Notes: generated by a model not told the origin, from the sequence alone. Shown: positions 19,369 to 28,787, numbered from the stretch's first letter. The stretch: 64,000 bases of DNA from Sinorhizobium kostiense (GCF_017874595.1 NZ_JAGILA010000011.1:62001-126000); one strand, 5' to 3'. Translations and numbers: made by a program.

Positions 19369-20319
19369 ATGCGCGGCTTCCTGCTCAATCGCCTTTCACA
19401 GAGCCTCGTCCTGCTCCTGATCGTTTCGGTCATCGGGTTCGTCGTCCTCAACCTCATTCCGGGCGGCCCGCTGGCGCAGTTCGGTCTCGATCCCAGCATG
19501 ACCCAGGATGATCTCAATCGCCTGAAGGAGCAGCTGGGGCTCAACCGTCCGCTGTGGATGCAATATCTCGACTGGGCCTGGCGCCTCGTACAGGGGGACT
19601 GGGGTCACTCCTTCCGCGACGGCGCTCCCGTGTTGGACGTGATTGGCCGCCACCTTGTTGCGACGCTGTTGTTGATGGGGTCCTCCACCGTGATTGCGAT
19701 CGCCATCGGCACCTGGATCGGCATCCGCGGCGCCACGCACCGCTATTCGGTGTTCGACTATCTGGCGACGGTCGGTGCCATGGTGGCATTGTCGATCCCG
19801 ACCTTCTGGTTCGGACTCCTGGGCATCTACGTGTTCTCGCTGCGCCTGGGCTGGCTGCCGGCCGGCAACATGTACACGATCGGTGACGGTTCGGCCCTGA
19901 ATTACCTCCACCACCTGATCATGCCGAGCATCGTGCTGGCGCTGGTGCATGTCGCCATCTGGAGCCGCTACATGCGAACGGCGACGCTTGACGTCATCAG
20001 CCAGGAATTCGTCAAGACGGCCCGCGCCAAGGGGCTGAGCGAGCGCCGGATCCTGATGAAGCACGTCGTCGGCAACGCGCTCCTGCCGATGATCACGCTG
20101 GCGGGAATGCAGCTTCCCAGCGTCCTGACCGGTGCACTGGTCACCGAAACGGTGTTTACCTGGCCGGGAATGGGTCGGCTGTTCCTCGACAGCCTCGGCT
20201 ACAGCGACTATCCGGTGGTGATGGGGCTGCTCATGTTCTCGGCGATACTCGTCGTGCTGTGCAACCTGATCGCCGACATCGTCGTCGCCATCATCGATCC
20301 CCGTATCCGTCTGAGCTGA
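19369..20319 (+). CDS. Peptide-type ABC transporter permease, DppB-like
   Basis: A 316-residue inner-membrane protein with the DppB-type start (FLLNRLSQSLVLLLIVSVIG), a large periplasmic loop after the first span, six hydrophobic segments, and the ATPase-contact loop ending KTARAKGLSERRILMKHVVG. AAGGAGGAG precedes the start. It pairs with the DppC-like permease that begins 34 nt downstream. Confidence 0.9.
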   Translation: MRGFLLNRLSQSLVLLLIVSVIGFVVLNLIPGGPLAQFGLDPSMTQDDLNRLKEQLGLNRPLWMQYLDWAWRLVQGDWGHSFRDGAPVLDVIGRHLVATLLLMGSSTVIAIAIGTWIGIRGATHRYSVFDYLATVGAMVALSIPTFWFGLLGIYVFSLRLGWLPAGNMYTIGDGSALNYLHHLIMPSIVLALVHVAIWSRYMRTATLDVISQEFVKTARAKGLSERRILMKHVVGNALLPMITLAGMQLPSVLTGALVTETVFTWPGMGRLFLDSLGYSDYPVVMGLLMFSAILVVLCNLIADIVVAIIDPRIRLS

Positions 20320-20353
20320 ACGCCTCATGGACGCTCAACAGGAGGCCACCATT

Positions 20354-21232
20354 ATGACCGCCATTGTCGCAAATTCACGCCAGGAGCGTTGGTGGAACAG
20401 CCGGACTGCACACCGCTTCATGAACCACCATCTGGCCCTGATCGGGATGGTGATGATCGCCATCCTGACGCTGGCGTGCGTCCTGGGCCCGTATTTGCTG
20501 CCCTATGACTCGCTCTATATCGACCTGCGTGCCCGCTTTGCTCCGCCGTTCACCGGCCACCATTATCTCGGCACCGATCCGCTGGGCCGGGATCTGGCGG
20601 CACGGCTCTTCATGGCGGGGCGGGTTTCCCTGCTGGTCGGTTTTTCCGCCATGCTGTTGTCGACGCTGATCGGAACCCTTGTCGGCGTGGTCGCGGGATA
20701 TCGCGGCGGCTGGCTCGGCACGACGCTGATGCGCACGGTGGACGGGTTCCTGTCCTTTCCGTCGATCTTCCTGGTGCTGGCGCTTGCCGCCGCACTGAAG
20801 CCCAGCCCGATGATGATCACCGTGGTCATCGCGGCCACCAGCTGGATGGAGGTTGCCCGGATCGTCGAGGCCGAGGTCCGCTCCCTCCGCGAGCGCGAAT
20901 TCGTCCAGGCCGGTCGCATGCTGGGATTGAGCGGAACGCATATCATGTTCCGCGAGATCCTCCCCAATGCCGTCGGCCCGATCATCGTCGCGGCCACGCT
21001 CACCGTCGCCCGCGCCATTCTCATGGAGGCCTATATCAGCTTCCTCGGCTATGGGATTCAGCCGCCGCTGCCCAGTTGGGGCAACATGCTGAACGGCGCG
21101 CAGCAATACCTGGGTACCGCGCCCTGGCTGGCGATCATTCCCGGTGCCGCCATCACCATCGCCGTCACCAGCTTCAACTTCATCGGCGATGGGCTCAGAG
21201 ATGCGCTCGATGTTCGCGGTGATCACAGCTGA
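20354..21232 (+). CDS. Peptide-type ABC transporter permease, DppC-like
   Basis: A 292-residue membrane protein of the DppC/OppC family. It has the N-terminal span ALIGMVMIAILTLACVLGPYLL, the HYLGTDPLGRDLAARLF motif, and the EAA loop (FVQAGRMLGLSGTHIMFREI). The start at 20354 follows CAGGAGG. A start 27 nt earlier in the same frame lacks a site. It completes the transporter. About 160 nt separate it from the first FAD oxidase gene. Confidence 0.9.
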   Translation: MTAIVANSRQERWWNSRTAHRFMNHHLALIGMVMIAILTLACVLGPYLLPYDSLYIDLRARFAPPFTGHHYLGTDPLGRDLAARLFMAGRVSLLVGFSAMLLSTLIGTLVGVVAGYRGGWLGTTLMRTVDGFLSFPSIFLVLALAAALKPSPMMITVVIAATSWMEVARIVEAEVRSLREREFVQAGRMLGLSGTHIMFREILPNAVGPIIVAATLTVARAILMEAYISFLGYGIQPPLPSWGNMLNGAQQYLGTAPWLAIIPGAAITIAVTSFNFIGDGLRDALDVRGDHS

Positions 21233-21395
21233 GGAAATGGCGTCCGTCCGGTCGCGACAGTTCAGGAAAATGCCCGCTCGTGGATGGGCGAACCGCAGCT
21301 GCCGTACCCTGAACCACGTTATGGGCGAACGCCGCCTCCGGTCTTTGTCAGCAATCTCTGAAGGCCTTGGCCGATCGCAAAGTAAAGTTATTCCG

Positions 21396-22706
21396 ATGGA
21401 AAAGTCCAGAATTGCAGAAAAGAACACGCCCTATTGGTGGGAAGAGGCACCCGTCAAACCGCTGCCTCGACAGCCGCTGGCCAAAAAGGTCGATGTGGCG
21501 ATCATAGGCGCTGGATACGCCGGGCTATCGGCCGGCCTTGTTCTGGCGCGCGAGGGCCGTTCGGTCGCAGCCTTCGATGCGATGAATGCGGGCGAGGGGG
21601 CCTCGACGCGCAATGGCGGAATCACCAGCGGAAGCATTCGGCCGGATTACGCCACGATTGCCCGGCGCTTCGGCGAGGAGAAGGCAATCGCGATCGAGGC
21701 CGAAGGCAAGCTCGCCCGTGAATTCCTTTATGATTTCATCAGGACCGAAGGTCTCGAGTGCGACTTTCAGCTGGTTGGCCAGTTCAAGGGCGTAATCGGA
21801 TATGACGATTACGAGAAGACGGCCCGTGGCGCCGAGGTGCTGGCGAAGCGACTGGGGATCGAGGCCTATGCGGTGCCGTACGCCGAACAGCGCAACTACA
21901 TCGGCACGGATTTCTATCGCGGCGGCATGGCGCGGATGGATATTGGTGGGCTGCACCCGGCCAAGTTCCACGCTGAACTCCTGCGGGTGGCTCTTGCTGC
22001 GGGACTGACCGTCCACACAGGGACGCGCGTGAGCTCGGTAGAGAGGGATGGTTCTGCGTTCCGTATCGTGACCGAGACCGGCACGATGCAGGCCCGCCAG
22101 GTGCTCGTCTGCACAAACGGCTATACCGATGGCGCGGTGCCCTTCTTGCGCCGCCGGCTGGTCCCGGTTCGCAGCCGGATCATTGTCACCGAGGAGCTCG
22201 CGCCGGAAGTGGTGGCGCGGCTGATGCCGAAGCGGATGATGATGATCGAGGGAAGGCAGCTGGGCTTCTATTATCGCCCGACACCCGACGGCAAACGCAT
22301 TCTGCTCGGCGGTCGCGACAGCTCTCGCGTCGGCGATCCCGACGCGCCGAAGCTGTTTCTGCGCCGGGGGCTGGTGAACCTTTTCCCGGAACTGGAGAAC
22401 GTCCGGCTGTCGCACACCTGGTTTGGCAATGTGGCGATGCACCGCGACATGCTGCCGCGCATCTTCGAAAAGGACGGCGTAGTCTACGCCACCGGCTTCT
22501 GCGGTTCGGGCGTAGTCTGGGCCCCATGGATCGGAATGCGCGCGGCTCACAAGCTGCTGGGACATGGCGAGCAGGCGCGCACAGCCTTCGAATTCCGTTC
22601 GCCTGCGTTCATCCCCCTATACCGTGGCAATCCCTGGTTCATGCCGGCCATTATTCAAGGCTATCGGATGCAGGACCGCATCGCCCTCTTCCGCGCCCGC
22701 CGATAG
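21396..22706 (+). CDS. FAD-dependent amine/amino-acid oxidase, PuuB-like
   Basis: A 436-residue DAO-family flavoenzyme. It has the PuuB-type lead TPYWWEEAP, the FAD motif VDVAIIGAGYAGLSAGLVLA, the substrate-domain motif GASTRNGGITSGSI, and a C-terminal FAD segment (VYATGFCGSGVVWAPWIG). Related enzymes oxidise gamma-glutamylputrescine, sarcosine-like secondary amines or glycine. The start was chosen at the ATG just before the conserved lead. Upstream in-frame ATGs give an implausible arginine-rich extension. Its position after the peptide-type ABC genes suggests it oxidises the imported amine. Confidence 0.8.
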   Translation: MEKSRIAEKNTPYWWEEAPVKPLPRQPLAKKVDVAIIGAGYAGLSAGLVLAREGRSVAAFDAMNAGEGASTRNGGITSGSIRPDYATIARRFGEEKAIAIEAEGKLAREFLYDFIRTEGLECDFQLVGQFKGVIGYDDYEKTARGAEVLAKRLGIEAYAVPYAEQRNYIGTDFYRGGMARMDIGGLHPAKFHAELLRVALAAGLTVHTGTRVSSVERDGSAFRIVTETGTMQARQVLVCTNGYTDGAVPFLRRRLVPVRSRIIVTEELAPEVVARLMPKRMMMIEGRQLGFYYRPTPDGKRILLGGRDSSRVGDPDAPKLFLRRGLVNLFPELENVRLSHTWFGNVAMHRDMLPRIFEKDGVVYATGFCGSGVVWAPWIGMRAAHKLLGHGEQARTAFEFRSPAFIPLYRGNPWFMPAIIQGYRMQDRIALFRARR

Positions 22707-22786
22707 AACTTAACCGTTGAGGGCTCCAGCGCTCGTGCCGGGCCGTTCGAGAAACTCATGCACGATTCCAGAGGAATACAAAGATC

Positions 22787-24121
22787 ATGCCGGTCGAGGT
22801 CCAGAAAGTCCGTGACAGCGCCTCTTTTCCGAGTCACGTCGATGTCGTCGTGATAGGAGCAGGGATCGTCGGCACTTGCACTGCCTACGAGCTCGCCTTG
22901 AAGGGCGTCTCCGTTGCGCTGCTCGAAAAGGGCATCGTCGGCGGGGAACAGTCAAGCCGCAACTGGGGATGGGTCCGCCAGCAGAACCGCGATCTCCATG
23001 AACTTGCCCTTGCAATGTACAGCCTGCGGCGGTGGGAAGAACTGGGCACCGAGATCGGCCGCGATCTCGGCTTTCGCCGGACCGGCATACTCTACTGCAC
23101 CAAGAGCGAGGCGGATGTCGTCAAGTGGGAAAAGTGGGGGAGGGCCGCACGCCTTCAGGGATTTCACAGCCAGATACTCACCTCTTCCGAGGTGAACGAG
23201 CGGGCTTCGGGGGGCACGTCCTCCTGGGTCGGCGGGGTTTGGTCTCCGACCGACGGGAGGGCTGAGCCCAGCCTCGCCGTGCCTGCCATCGCCGAGGCTG
23301 CGAAGGAAAAGGGCGTGTCGCTCCATCAGAACTGCGCCGTTCGCGGCCTCGACATTACCAATGGCCGGGTAACTGGGGTTTGGACGGAGCGGGGGATTGT
23401 CAAGGCAAGCACGGTTGTTTGCGCCGGCGGAGCATGGGCTTCCCGCTTTTCCCATCGCTATGGCATCGAACTTCCGGTCGCCAACATCGCCGGGACCGCG
23501 ATCAAGACGACGCCGGCGCCCGAAATCGTTCAAGCAGGATGCCTATCGGGTTCGAACTTCGTGTTGCGGCGGCGGATCGACGGCTCCTACACGATTGCCG
23601 TACCCGGACACGGTACGCTCGACATCACGCCGCGAGGAATGCGATACGCATTCAAATTCTACGAGATGTATCGCAGCAAGATCGGCAAGAAGCTCAAGTA
23701 CCGCCTCAACAGCAGCTTCTGGAATGGTCCCGATGCCTTCGGCAGCTGGGAGAACGACGAGATCTCGCCGTTTGAAAAGAGCCGCATCCTGGATCCCGCG
23801 CCCGACGCGGAGCTCGTCAAACTGGCAATCAAGAACCTTGAAAGAGAGTACCCGGCGCTGAAAGGGATCGGGGTCGAGCGCGCCTGGGGCGGGCTCATCG
23901 ATACCTCTCCGGACCTCGTGCCGGTTATCTCGAGAGTAGAGGAACTCCCCGGCTACGTGATCGCCGCGGGCTTCAGCGGACACGGTTTCGCGATCGGACC
24001 TGGGGCTGGCCGGCTGGTGAGCCAGATAGTGCTCAAGGAAACGCCGATGACAGACATCTCGCCCTACAGGCTGAGCCGGTTCAGCGATGGCTCCGCGATC
24101 CGAAGACCGGAAATGATGTAG
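22787..24121 (+). CDS. FAD-dependent D-amino-acid/amine oxidase, DadA-like (paralogue of the 36.6 kb gene)
   Basis: A 444-residue DAO-fold flavoprotein. The FAD motif is VDVVVIGAGIVGTCTAYELA. The segment GGEQSSRNWGWVRQQNRD is nearly shared with the leftward enzyme at 36.6 kb (GAEQSSRNWGWCRRQNRD). Other shared segments are SPFEKSRILDPAP, where the paralogue has S-P-F-E-R-M-R-V-L-D-P-A-P, and a C-terminal GFSGHGFAIGPGAGRL. AGAGGA precedes the start. It probably yields an imine or aldehyde from the amine delivered by the upstream transporter. The product acceptor is unknown. Confidence 0.82.
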   Translation: MPVEVQKVRDSASFPSHVDVVVIGAGIVGTCTAYELALKGVSVALLEKGIVGGEQSSRNWGWVRQQNRDLHELALAMYSLRRWEELGTEIGRDLGFRRTGILYCTKSEADVVKWEKWGRAARLQGFHSQILTSSEVNERASGGTSSWVGGVWSPTDGRAEPSLAVPAIAEAAKEKGVSLHQNCAVRGLDITNGRVTGVWTERGIVKASTVVCAGGAWASRFSHRYGIELPVANIAGTAIKTTPAPEIVQAGCLSGSNFVLRRRIDGSYTIAVPGHGTLDITPRGMRYAFKFYEMYRSKIGKKLKYRLNSSFWNGPDAFGSWENDEISPFEKSRILDPAPDAELVKLAIKNLEREYPALKGIGVERAWGGLIDTSPDLVPVISRVEELPGYVIAAGFSGHGFAIGPGAGRLVSQIVLKETPMTDISPYRLSRFSDGSAIRRPEMM

Positions 24122-24150
24122 GCTTGGATGGGCTGCCGCTTTTAACTCAG

Positions 24151-24222
24151 GGGATTGTTGTCACCGGGCCTCGTCCATGACGAGACCTCAAAGCCGCTCA
24201 TGTAAGGGCGTGGCAACAACCC
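24151..24222 (+). promoter_or_regulatory. Long inverted repeat in leader of Lrp gene
   Basis: Arms GGGATTGTTGTCAC (24151-24164) and GTGGCAACAACCC (24210-24222) are complementary apart from one bulge and one wobble. A smaller hairpin, TCGTC-CAT-GACGA, lies between them. The right arm ends 12 nt before the Lrp start codon and could mask its ribosome binding region, or the arms could be paired Lrp operators. Confidence 0.4.
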
Positions 24223-24234
24223 GGGTGGGCGCAT

Positions 24235-24711
24235 ATGAAACTGGACAGAATTGACATCAAGATCCTCTCCGAGCTCCAGAAGAACGGACGCATGACTTAT
24301 GTCGAGCTCGCTGAGCTGGTAAACCTATCCGCCACCCCTTGTCTCGTGCGAGTGAAGAAGCTGCAGGCAGAAGGCTATATCGGTGGCTATTCTGCGCAGA
24401 TCAACATGGGAAAGCTTGGCCAGGTTCTGACTGTCTTTACAGAGATAACCCTGAGGAACCATCGCCAGGCCGACATCGCTCGCTTCATGTCGGCCATCCA
24501 GAATATAGATCAAGTCATCGAATGCCACATCGTCTCGGGCGACTACGACTATCTCGTCAAGTTTGTGGCGAGCAGCATAGGAGAATACCAGTCGCTCATG
24601 GAGCGGCTGGTAGAGATGGACATCGGAATCGAGAAATACTTCAGCTTCGTCGTGCTCAAATCACCGATCACGAAGTACCACATGCCGCTGACGAATTTGT
24701 TCGACATTTAG
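24235..24711 (+). CDS. Lrp/AsnC-family regulator (1)
   Basis: A 158-residue protein. The N-terminal AsnC helix-turn-helix is LDRIDIKILSELQKNGRMTY (full helix pair to about residue 45). It is followed by the RAM ligand domain with the ECHIVSGDYDYLVKF core. It follows the second FAD oxidase gene and converges on a second Lrp gene. It likely senses an amino acid and controls the flanking amino-acid genes. Confidence 0.88.
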   Translation: MKLDRIDIKILSELQKNGRMTYVELAELVNLSATPCLVRVKKLQAEGYIGGYSAQINMGKLGQVLTVFTEITLRNHRQADIARFMSAIQNIDQVIECHIVSGDYDYLVKFVASSIGEYQSLMERLVEMDIGIEKYFSFVVLKSPITKYHMPLTNLFDI

Positions 24712-24838
24712 TGAGACGTGGGTCGGCCTTGCATCTCCCTTGATGGAGAGTGGTTTATCAAGCATTCGTAGATAGCGCCTCGCAAGGCGAGCCGCAGTAC
24801 CAAGCTAGCAGAGCTGCTTACGCTAAACGAAACAGAAC

Positions 24839-25312
24839 TCAGAAGGCAGAAAGGTCGATTGGCAATGCAAACCCGACCTTCACTCTGTCCATTATCACCA
24901 TTGTCTTGAACCCTTTGATATCCGGGTTCTCATAGAAGAACTTTCGCGTAAACACCTCGTAGTCCTCCATGCTTTGGGCTGTCACGATCAAGACAAAGTC
25001 CGACTCGCCGGTGATGTAATAGCCGTTCATCACCTCCGGTGTTTGGCGAATAGATTGCTTGAAGCGATCCACTATGTCGGCGCGTTCCCGCTCCAAAGAC
25101 ACAAGCACCAGCATCGCGATCGGCCGGCCGATCATCTTCGGCTTCACAATCGAGACATCCGCCTCGATGACCCCTTGCTCTCTCAGGCGTCTTACACGTC
25201 TCTGCACGGCCGTCGGCGACAGCCCCACTAGTTCACCAAGCACCTCATAGTTGTGCCGGTTGTTTGTCTGCAAAACACTCAGGAGGCGAGCGTCTAGCCT
25301 GTCGAGTTCCAC
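24839..25312 (-). CDS. Lrp/AsnC-family regulator (2), divergent from the aminotransferase operon
   Basis: A 157-residue Lrp/AsnC protein starting at GTG (VELDRLDARLLSVLQTNNRH). The helix-turn-helix is LVGLSPTAVQRRVRRLREQG. The RAM domain contains NGYYITGESDFVLIVTAQS. It is transcribed away from the aminotransferase/ABC/EutB-like operon across a 414-nt gap, the usual position of a dedicated regulator. In known ectoine catabolic clusters an AsnC-type gene (asnR) accompanies the eut, ssd and atf genes, which matches the neighbours here. Confidence 0.88.
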   Translation of the reverse strand: MELDRLDARLLSVLQTNNRHNYEVLGELVGLSPTAVQRRVRRLREQGVIEADVSIVKPKMIGRPIAMLVLVSLERERADIVDRFKQSIRQTPEVMNGYYITGESDFVLIVTAQSMEDYEVFTRKFFYENPDIKGFKTMVIMDRVKVGFALPIDLSAF

Positions 25313-25726
25313 CTCACACTCCTATGCAGTTTATCTTCGCTTGAGCACGACAAAAGCAGGATTCCTGCGAGCGGGCACCTTAGTCCGTTAAAATCGATCG
25401 CTCGGATGCACATAAGCTCTCGCTCATTGGAGACGCCAATCCGAGAGAAAATATGCTGAATAACGGGCTGTCGGCGCGGGATGCGCTGAAAATAAGGAGC
25501 AATCCGACGCTTTTCCACGCCTGGGCTTTTGTCGCGGGTAGATGGCATGGCTCGGGCGCGTACAGCCCATAGGCCCGCAAAGCGCCTCTTTCTGCCGACG
25601 TCAGAGTCAACGCGGCGACGGCGTGCACCGATCCCTTTTGGCTATTGAACCAATCGGGTCCCGGAAGACATTCATCGAACTTGAATATGTGTGTTTCGGC
25701 GGGTTGCGCCGCCTGAGGAAGTTGCA
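25313..25726. promoter_or_regulatory. Divergent regulatory region, no gene seen
   Basis: This 414-nt gap between the Lrp gene and the aminotransferase gene holds no convincing coding frame. It should carry the promoters of both. GAGG at 25715-25718 is the ribosome binding site for the aminotransferase. I could not pick out a clear Lrp-type 15-mer palindrome by eye. Confidence 0.35.
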
Positions 25727-27127
25727 ATGAAACGTGTTGTTGAAATAGGCGAAATGGATAGGCGATCTGTCCTGCATCCGTTCACATATCTGAAGGACTA
25801 CGCAGAAGGTGCGAGCGCGCCAACCATTGTGGAAACCGGCAAGGGTGTTCGCATCAAGGATGCGAGTGGGCGCGAATATATCGATGGTTTTGCAGGTCTC
25901 TATTGCGTAAACGTCGGCTATGGCCGAACGGAGGTGGCTGAAGCCATCGCCCGTCAGGCGTACAAGCTGGCCTACTATCACTCCTACGCCGCCCATACCA
26001 CGGAAGAACTCGCCCGGCTTTCTGATCGGCTTGTGAAAATGGCGCCCGGGCGCATGTCCAAGGTCTTCTTTGGCCTTTCCGGGTCAGACGCCAATGAGAC
26101 GCAAGCGAAAATCGTCTGGTATTACAACAATCTTCGCGGCAAGCCCGCGAAGAAGAAGATCATTGCGCGAGAACGTGGCTATCACGGCTGCTCCGTAGTG
26201 TCGGGCTCGATGACGGGGCTCAGTTTCTACCACGACCACATGGATCTGCCGGTGGCCGGCATACTGCGCACCGGCGTGCCCCATCATTATCGCGGCGCCT
26301 TACCGGGCGAGACGGAAGAGGCGTTTTCCGAACGTCGCGCCAATGAGCTTGAAGCACTTATCCTGGCCGAGGGGCCTGAGACTGTGGCAGCACTTATCGC
26401 TGAACCGGTGCTCGGCACGGGAGGTATTATCCCGCCGCCCTCAGGTTACTGGCCAAGAATCCAGGCGGTGCTGAAGAAATACGACGTCCTGTTGATTGCT
26501 GACGAGGTGATCTGCGGTTTTGGTCGCACGGGCGCAATGTTCGGCTCCGATTTGTACGGCATGGTGCCTGACCTCGTCACGGTCGCGAAGGGGCTTACAT
26601 CGGCATATGTGCCGCTTTCGGCCTCGATCGTGTCCGAACAGGTTTACGAGGTCATGCAGGAGGCGACGCCTCAAGTGGGCGCCTTCTCGCACGGCTACAC
26701 CTACTCCGGCCACCCGATCGGCGTAGCAGCGGCAAATGCGGTGCTGGATATCGTAGAGCGTGACGACCTTCCGGGACAGGCGGCGAAGAAGGGCGCGTAT
26801 CTTCTGGGCCGGCTCAATGCGGAATTTGAACAGAACCCAATCGTTGGCGAAGTGCGCGGCGTGGGCATGATGGCGGCGGTCGAATTTGTCCCGGACCGCG
26901 GCTCGAAAGTGCCATTCAGTCCCGCGCTGAAGGTCGGTGCACGCATTTCTCAGGCCGCCCGCAACCGAAACCTCATCGCTCGCGCCATGCCGCATGGCGA
27001 CATCCTCGGCTTCGCACCACCGCTCACCATGAGCGAAGCGGAGATCGACGAGATGGTCTTCATCGCAAAGGCTGCGGTGGATGAAGTCCTGCGCGAACTT
27101 TATGCGCAGGGTGCGGTGAAAGGCTGA
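25727..27127 (+). CDS. Class III PLP-dependent aminotransferase (omega-aminotransferase type)
   Basis: A 466-residue fold-type I aminotransferase. SGSDANETQAKIVWYYNN is the cofactor phosphate region. The PLP Asp is in LLIADEVICGFGRTG, and the Schiff-base Lys is in LVTVAKGLTSAYVPL at about residue 290. The family moves a terminal amino group (beta-alanine, GABA, putrescine, taurine, diaminobutyrate) to pyruvate or a 2-oxoacid, giving a semialdehyde. That fits the succinate-semialdehyde-type dehydrogenase at 33 kb. It leads the amino-acid ABC operon. Position and neighbours resemble 'atf' of ectoine clusters. Confidence 0.85.
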   Translation: MKRVVEIGEMDRRSVLHPFTYLKDYAEGASAPTIVETGKGVRIKDASGREYIDGFAGLYCVNVGYGRTEVAEAIARQAYKLAYYHSYAAHTTEELARLSDRLVKMAPGRMSKVFFGLSGSDANETQAKIVWYYNNLRGKPAKKKIIARERGYHGCSVVSGSMTGLSFYHDHMDLPVAGILRTGVPHHYRGALPGETEEAFSERRANELEALILAEGPETVAALIAEPVLGTGGIIPPPSGYWPRIQAVLKKYDVLLIADEVICGFGRTGAMFGSDLYGMVPDLVTVAKGLTSAYVPLSASIVSEQVYEVMQEATPQVGAFSHGYTYSGHPIGVAAANAVLDIVERDDLPGQAAKKGAYLLGRLNAEFEQNPIVGEVRGVGMMAAVEFVPDRGSKVPFSPALKVGARISQAARNRNLIARAMPHGDILGFAPPLTMSEAEIDEMVFIAKAAVDEVLRELYAQGAVKG

Positions 27128-27143
27128 GGACACGGCATTGGTT

Positions 27144-27925
27144 ATGACCGCGAATGTATTGAAGGTCCGTGAACTCTGCAAATCCTTTGGAACGACCAAG
27201 GTTTTGAACGGCTTCAGCTTTCGAATGACAGAGAGCGAGGTCATTTCGCTGGTTGGATCGTCGGGTTCGGGCAAGAGCACGGCGCTACGCTGCGTGAATT
27301 TCCTTGAGACGCCCACCTCCGGTGAAATCGAGATTATGGGTGACGCGGTTTCGGCGGCCGTGAACCATCATGGCAAGACCGAGATCCAAAATGCTCACCA
27401 CATCAGGAGCTTCCGCCGTCGTATCGGCATGGTGTTCCAGAACTTCAATTTGTGGCCGCACCAGACTGTGCTTGGCAATGTGACCCTGGCGTTGCTCCAC
27501 GTGCTCGGAAAGAACAGGCGGGACGCGAAGGAGATCGCGCTCTCGGCACTATCGAAGGTCGGCATGGCCGATTTTCGCGACCGCTATCCCCATCAACTCT
27601 CTCCGGTGGCCAGCAACAGCGTGTCGCGATCGCCCGCGTGCTCGCGATGAGCCCGAAGATCATGCTTTTCGACGAACCCACCTCCGCACTTGATCCGGAG
27701 CTGGTCGGGGAGGTTCTGAGGGTCATCAGAGGGCTTGCAGGTGAGGGAGCCACCATCCTTCTCGTCACCCACGAGATGCGGTTCGCGCGAGACGTCTCGA
27801 ACCGAATGATCTTCCTGCACAACGGTGAAATTGAGCAGGACGGTACGCCGGAAGAATTGCTTCGCAATCCAGCGTCCGACGCTGTGGCGCGATTCCTTTC
27901 CAGCGTGATGCCACTGGCCGCCTGA
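27144..27925 (+). pseudogene. Amino-acid ABC transporter ATPase, frameshifted within the signature motif
   Basis: Two overlapping frames together make one GlnQ/HisP-type ATPase. The first has Walker A (SLVGSSGSGKSTALRCVNF), the Q-loop (GMVFQNFNLWPHQTV) and runs to RYPHQLS. The second resumes at SGGQQQRVAIARVLA with Walker B IMLFDEP and the His-loop VTHEMRFARDV. The switch is at a CTCTCTCC tract (27597-27604), where CTCTCC would keep frame, so two extra bases are present. Translation from ATG 27144 would stop at about residue 168 without the signature motif, Walker B or D-loop. It could be a recent inactivation, a sequencing error, or a slippage site. Confidence 0.85.
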
Positions 27926-27959
27926 CGGCCGCTATCAAACGAAAAGAGGGGTAACTCCA

Positions 27960-28772
27960 ATGTCGACAATCACTAAGCTTCGCTCAGTTCTCGCGTCCGG
28001 GCTCTTCCTGGTCTCAGCTGCGGCATCGCAAGCCGAGGAAGGGGTCCTGCGGATCGGCACTGAAGGAGACGCGCCGCTGTTCAGCATGGCCGACGCTAAC
28101 GGTAATGTTACCGGCTTCGATGCCGACATAGCGAACGGCATTTGCGCTGAGCTCAAGTTGAAGTGCAAGTTCGTTGTCCAGTCCTTCAGCACGCTCGTGC
28201 CTTCTATGGACAGCGACCGGTTTGACGTCATCATCTCCGGTTTGGGCATCACGGCGGAACGCCAGAAGAAAATTGACTACTCCATCCCGTATGCCACGAC
28301 GCCCCTCTATTTCGTTGTGGCGAAGGGCTCTCCGGTTGCGGGTCTCAAAAGCCTGGATGAGATCGTAAAGGCACTCGATGGGAAGAGCCTGGGCGTGGTG
28401 ACCGGAACCACATACGCCAGGTTCATCCAAAAGCACGTCCCCAGCGCAGATCTGAAAACCTACGACGCAACGACGCAGCAGACGGCTGACCTCGCTGCAG
28501 GCCGCCTCGACGCCGCCTTCGGCGACTCCCCGACCTGGGCGGACTTCCTGGCTACTCCGGAAGGAGCGGGGTTCACCCGAGTCGACGTCAAGATCATGGC
28601 TATGGACGATCCAGCGTCGCTCGGTCACGGCATGGGCGTCGGCATGCGCAAGGGCAATGCCGAGCTCAAGGCAAAACTGGATGCGGCGCTCTGCAAAATG
28701 ATCTCGGAAGGCAAGGTGAAGGATGCCAGCCTTCATTGGTTCAAGGATGATTACACCATTCCCTGCAAGTGA
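27960..28772 (+). CDS. Amino-acid ABC transporter substrate-binding protein (family 3)
   Basis: A 270-residue periplasmic protein with a Sec signal peptide (LASGLFLVSAAASQAEE). The family 3 core is GVLRIGTEGDAPLFSM, GFDADIANGICAELKLKC, and DVIISGLGITAERQKKIDYS, like ArgT/HisJ or opine-binding OccT. AAGAGGGG fixes the start. It shares the operon with the frameshifted ATPase and two permeases, and a hairpin follows it. The ligand is probably a basic or modified amino acid. Confidence 0.9.
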   Translation: MSTITKLRSVLASGLFLVSAAASQAEEGVLRIGTEGDAPLFSMADANGNVTGFDADIANGICAELKLKCKFVVQSFSTLVPSMDSDRFDVIISGLGITAERQKKIDYSIPYATTPLYFVVAKGSPVAGLKSLDEIVKALDGKSLGVVTGTTYARFIQKHVPSADLKTYDATTQQTADLAAGRLDAAFGDSPTWADFLATPEGAGFTRVDVKIMAMDDPASLGHGMGVGMRKGNAELKAKLDAALCKMISEGKVKDASLHWFKDDYTIPCK

Positions 28773-28787
28773 GGCCGGGATCGACAC

